A stretch of 8,884 nucleotides of DNA from positions 1 through 8,884 of the forward strand of contig CALQPL010000028.1 in NCBI GenBank assembly GCA_943332445.1. Direction: 5' to 3'. The notes beneath the pieces are model-generated. The model did not search any database. It had not been told where the DNA came from and saw nothing but the letters and a program-made list of their open reading frames with translations. Every line of letters begins with the position of its first letter. Positions within the stretch are counted from its first letter, which is position 1. The DNA is from Bifidobacterium breve. Its GTDB lineage: Bacteria; Actinomycetota; Actinomycetes; UBA12327. This document shows, one piece after another, positions 6,020 through 8,884 of the stretch. A program made the position numbers and the translations under genes.

Positions 6020-7326
6020 TGGCCACTATTACTCCAGTCCTGACTGCTTACTGGGACGAACCCGACGCCTTCACTTACGCGGGCTACACCCGACACAACG
6101 GATACCAGGCTTCGCGCAAGGCACTGACCACGATGCAGCCCGACGATGTGATTCAAACCGTCAAGGATTCAGGTCTTCGCGGTCGCGGTGGCGCAGGATT
6201 TCCCACCGGCATGAAGTGGGGCTTTATCCCGCAGGGTGACAACAAGCCGCACTACTTCGTCGTCAACGCCGACGAGTCCGAGCCAGGTACGTGCAAAGAC
6301 ATCCCGTTGATGATGGCCAACCCGCACGTTTTGGTTGAGGGCATCATCATCGGCTCGTACGCGATTCGCTCGAACCACGCCTTCATTTACATCCGCGGCG
6401 AAGTGCCTCACGTCTTGCGTCGTGTGCAAGCTGCAGTTGCTGAGGCCTATGCCAATGGCGAATTGGGCAAGAACATCCACGGCAGTGGTTATGACCTTGA
6501 GTTGACTGTTCATGCTGGTGCCGGTGCCTACATCTGTGGTGAAGAAACCGCGTTGCTGGATTCGCTGGAGGGATACCGCGGTCAGCCTCGTCTGCGTCCG
6601 CCGTTCCCAGCTGTTGCTGGTTTGTATGCCTGCCCCACGGTGGTCAACAACGTCGAGTCCGTGGCCAGCGTTCCTTCCATCATCGCCAACGGCATCGAAT
6701 GGTTCGGCAAGTTCGGCACGGAAAAGTCCAAGGGTTTCACGTTGTACTCACTCTCGGGGCACGTGAAAAACCCTGGACAAATTGAGGCGCCGCTGGGAAT
6801 TACCTTGCGCGAGCTCCTCGACCTTGCTGGCGGTATGCGCGAGGGCAGCACGCTGAAGTTTTGGACGCCTGGCGGATCGTCGACGCCGATCTTGACTGCG
6901 GCCCACCTTGATGTTCCTTTGGACTACGAGAGCATCGCTGAAGCTGGTTCGATGTTGGGCACGAAGGCCTTGCAAATCTTTGACCAAACCACATCGGTGG
7001 TTCGTTGCGTCTTGCGTTGGACTGAGTTTTACAAGCATGAGTCCTGTGGCAAGTGCACTCCATGTCGCGAAGGCACGTGGTGGTTGCAGCAGATCATGGA
7101 GCGCATCGAACAGGGCAAGGGCACTGAAGAAGACATTGAGAAGTTGCTCGACCTGTGCGACAACATCTTGGGTCGATCTTTTTGCGCACTTGGTGACGGA
7201 GCGACGAGCCCGATCACCTCTGCCATTGAGTACTTCCGTGACGAGTTCATCGCCGGTACGCACACGCCTGCATGGGAGCTATTCCCCTACGAGGCCTCCG
7301 CACTGTTCGCAGGAGCAAACGCATGA
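6019..7326 (+). CDS. nuoF: NADH-quinone oxidoreductase subunit F (NADH- and FMN-binding)
   Basis: A 435-residue homologue of the 51-kDa subunit. It oxidises NADH, holds FMN and passes electrons to cluster N3. Visible motifs are the glycine-rich GLRGRGGAGFPTG at 52-64 (NADH/FMN site), NADESEPGTCKD at 83-94 and GAGAYICGEETALLDSLEG at 167-185 (FMN region). The cluster N3 ligands are C343, C346 and C349 in ESCGKCTPCREG, with C389 in SFCALGD as the fourth. All are intact. AGGAG at 6004-6008 gives a ribosome-binding site with a 10-nt spacer. The start shares one base with the nuoE stop, and the stop overlaps the nuoG start in ATGA (7323-7326). The subunit sits at the tip of the peripheral arm in the cytoplasm with NuoE and NuoG. 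Confidence 0.97.
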   Translation: MATITPVLTAYWDEPDAFTYAGYTRHNGYQASRKALTTMQPDDVIQTVKDSGLRGRGGAGFPTGMKWGFIPQGDNKPHYFVVNADESEPGTCKDIPLMMANPHVLVEGIIIGSYAIRSNHAFIYIRGEVPHVLRRVQAAVAEAYANGELGKNIHGSGYDLELTVHAGAGAYICGEETALLDSLEGYRGQPRLRPPFPAVAGLYACPTVVNNVESVASVPSIIANGIEWFGKFGTEKSKGFTLYSLSGHVKNPGQIEAPLGITLRELLDLAGGMREGSTLKFWTPGGSSTPILTAAHLDVPLDYESIAEAGSMLGTKALQIFDQTTSVVRCVLRWTEFYKHESCGKCTPCREGTWWLQQIMERIEQGKGTEEDIEKLLDLCDNILGRSFCALGDGATSPITSAIEYFRDEFIAGTHTPAWELFPYEASALFAGANA

Positions 7327-8884
7327 CCATGACTACGGGCGCTTCATCCGATGTCGCCGTTCCTACTGATTTGGTCAACATCACCATTGACGGTGTGCAC
7401 CTGAGCGTGCCCAAGGGCACCTTGGTCATTCGCGCTGCTGAGCAAATCGGCATCGAGATTCCCCGTTTTTGTGATCACCCGCTGTTGGACCCGGTGGGCG
7501 CTTGTCGTCAGTGCTTGGTTGAGGTCGAAGGCCAGCGCAAGCCCTTGGCTTCGTGCACAACCACTGTCGCCGAAGGCATGGTCGTCCTGACGCAGCAAAC
7601 CTCACCGGTTGCTGAAAAGGCACAAAACGGTGTCATGGAATTGCTCTTGATTAACCACCCACTGGATTGTCCGGTGTGTGACAAGGGTGGCGAATGCCCA
7701 CTGCAAAACCAAGCAATGAGCAACGGCCAAGCCGAATCTCGCTTTGAAGGTTTTAAGCGCACCTACGAAAAGCCGATCAACATTTCGGCTCAGGTGCTGC
7801 TCGATCGCGAACGTTGTGTGTTGTGTGCACGTTGCACGCGCTTCAGCGAGCAGATTGCGGGCGACCCGTTCATTGAATTGCTAGAACGTGGCGCACTCCA
7901 ACAAGTCGGCATCTACGAAAACCAGCCTTTTGAGTCTTACTTCTCGGGCAACACGATTCAAATTTGCCCCGTGGGTGCGCTGACCAGTTCGGCTTACCGA
8001 TTCCGCGCTCGTCCGTTTGACCTGGTCTCCACGCCAACAGCCTGTGAGCACTGCGCCTCAGGTTGTTCACTGCGTACAGACCACCGTCGTGGCAAGGTCG
8101 TGCGCCGCCTGGCGATCAACGAACCCGAAGTCAACGAAGAGTGGAACTGTGACAAGGGCCGCTTCGCGTTCTCGTCAGCCACCAGTGACGATCGCATCAC
8201 CACTCCTTTGGTTCGCGATGCCGAGGGTCAGTTGCAGCCCGCCTCCTGGCCTGAAGCCATCGCTGCGGCAGCTGATGGTCTGATCGCCGCTCGTGGAAAT
8301 GCTGGAGTGCTCGTCGGTGGACGACTCACGCGCGAAGATGCTTATGCCTACTCGAAGTTTGCTCGCGTCGCGCTCAACACCAACGACATTGACTTTAGAA
8401 CGCGCCCCAGCTCCGATGAAGAATTGGCTTTCATCGGCTCAACGGTCGCCGGTACTGGATTGGGTCTGACGTACGCGGACCTTGAATCTGCACCTACCGT
8501 TTTGCTCGCTGGCTTTGAACCAGAAGATGAATCACCGATTGTCTTCTTGCGTTTGCAAAAGGCTGTCCGTGCCGGAACGCAAAGCGTTGTCACTATTGCC
8601 CCCTTTGCTTCGCGTGCAAGCAGCAAGCTCAAGGCGACGGTTGTCGCCACGGCACCTGGCCAAGAAGCTGCAGCCCTCGCCGCCGCGGAGTCTGGTGATC
8701 TGGGCGCTGCCTTGCGTCAGTTCGGTTCGGTCATCCTGGTGGGTGAACGCTTGAGCCTGAGCGCTGGTGGATTCACGGCAGCCTTGGCTTTGGCTCAACA
8801 AACCGGAGCGCGGTTGGCGTGGATTCCTCGTCGAGCGGGTGAACGCGGTGCGCTCGACGCCGGTGCCGCACCGACGTTGTTGCC
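7323..8884 (+). CDS. nuoG: NADH-quinone oxidoreductase subunit G, N-terminal part (runs off the window)
   Basis: An open frame of 520 codons with no stop before the right edge; it encodes the N-terminal two-thirds or so of the 75-kDa-type subunit. Iron-sulfur ligands are all visible: N1b at C50, C61, C64 and C78; the His-Cys3 cluster N5 at H112, C116, C119 and C125 (NHPLDCPVCDKGGEC); N4 at C165, C168, C171 (CVLCARC) and C215 (ICPVG). A further set C241-x2-C244-x3-C248-x27-C276 fits cluster N7, kept in some bacteria and lost in mitochondria. From about residue 235 the chain enters the molybdopterin-oxidoreductase-like domain, which carries no molybdenum in complex I. AGGAG at 7311-7315 supports the ATG at 7323 over the ATG two codons later. 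Later nuo genes (nuoH onward) are expected to the right. Confidence 0.95.
   Translation, partial: MTMTTGASSDVAVPTDLVNITIDGVHLSVPKGTLVIRAAEQIGIEIPRFCDHPLLDPVGACRQCLVEVEGQRKPLASCTTTVAEGMVVLTQQTSPVAEKAQNGVMELLLINHPLDCPVCDKGGECPLQNQAMSNGQAESRFEGFKRTYEKPINISAQVLLDRERCVLCARCTRFSEQIAGDPFIELLERGALQQVGIYENQPFESYFSGNTIQICPVGALTSSAYRFRARPFDLVSTPTACEHCASGCSLRTDHRRGKVVRRLAINEPEVNEEWNCDKGRFAFSSATSDDRITTPLVRDAEGQLQPASWPEAIAAAADGLIAARGNAGVLVGGRLTREDAYAYSKFARVALNTNDIDFRTRPSSDEELAFIGSTVAGTGLGLTYADLESAPTVLLAGFEPEDESPIVFLRLQKAVRAGTQSVVTIAPFASRASSKLKATVVATAPGQEAAALAAAESGDLGAALRQFGSVILVGERLSLSAGGFTAALALAQQTGARLAWIPRRAGERGALDAGAAPTLL

Noticed and set aside
1..8884. A hidden novel system, mobile element, CRISPR array or RNA gene
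   Set aside because: Nearly all bases are accounted for by conserved respiratory genes in one direction. The only two gaps are 110 and 115 bp. I saw no direct-repeat array, transposase, integrase, tRNA-like cloverleaf or abrupt compositional change.

Overview
The window reads as a chromosomal respiratory locus of an actinobacterium (Actinomycetota). Every gene is on the + strand. The evidence for this placement is the gene order (menG, a geranylgeranyl-reductase-family flavoprotein, then nuoA-B-C-D-E-F-G), separate rather than fused nuoC and nuoD, GTG starts on two genes, and start-stop overlaps between neighbours. GC looks moderate to moderately high by eye (not counted), with many TTG, CAA and TTT codons. 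That would suit a lineage of lower GC than Streptomyces, for example a free-living aquatic actinobacterium, but I cannot name the genus from this sequence.

Layout: bases 1-293 hold the C-terminal end of an amidohydrolase-superfamily enzyme. Its stop overlaps the start of menG (290-994), the demethylmenaquinone C-methyltransferase. A 110-bp gap follows, containing a near-perfect Rex-type operator at 1044-1061 (TAGTGAA-AGTT-TTCACAA). Next is a FAD-dependent geranylgeranyl-reductase-family protein (1105-2388), most like MenJ, the menaquinone side-chain reductase. A 115-bp gap with weak promoter-like hexamers precedes the nuo cluster: nuoA, nuoB, nuoC, nuoD, nuoE, nuoF and the first ~520 codons of nuoG, which runs off the right edge. 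From nuoB to nuoG each start codon overlaps the previous stop, while nuoA and nuoB are 3 bp apart, so this is one translationally coupled operon.

The genes form a coherent set. MenG (and possibly the amidohydrolase, if it is aminodeoxyfutalosine deaminase) makes menaquinone, the MenJ-like protein would tailor its isoprenoid tail, and complex I (Nuo) passes electrons from NADH to that quinone. All the iron-sulfur cluster ligands expected in NuoB, E, F and G are visible, including the extra N7 set in NuoG. A Rex site would tie expression to the NADH/NAD+ ratio, which complex I itself helps set.

I see no mobile element, tRNA, rRNA, CRISPR array or new defence-like system. The genes are conserved respiratory housekeeping genes. 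The points most worth a second look are the Rex-like operator placed before the quinone reductase gene and the identity of the truncated amidohydrolase.
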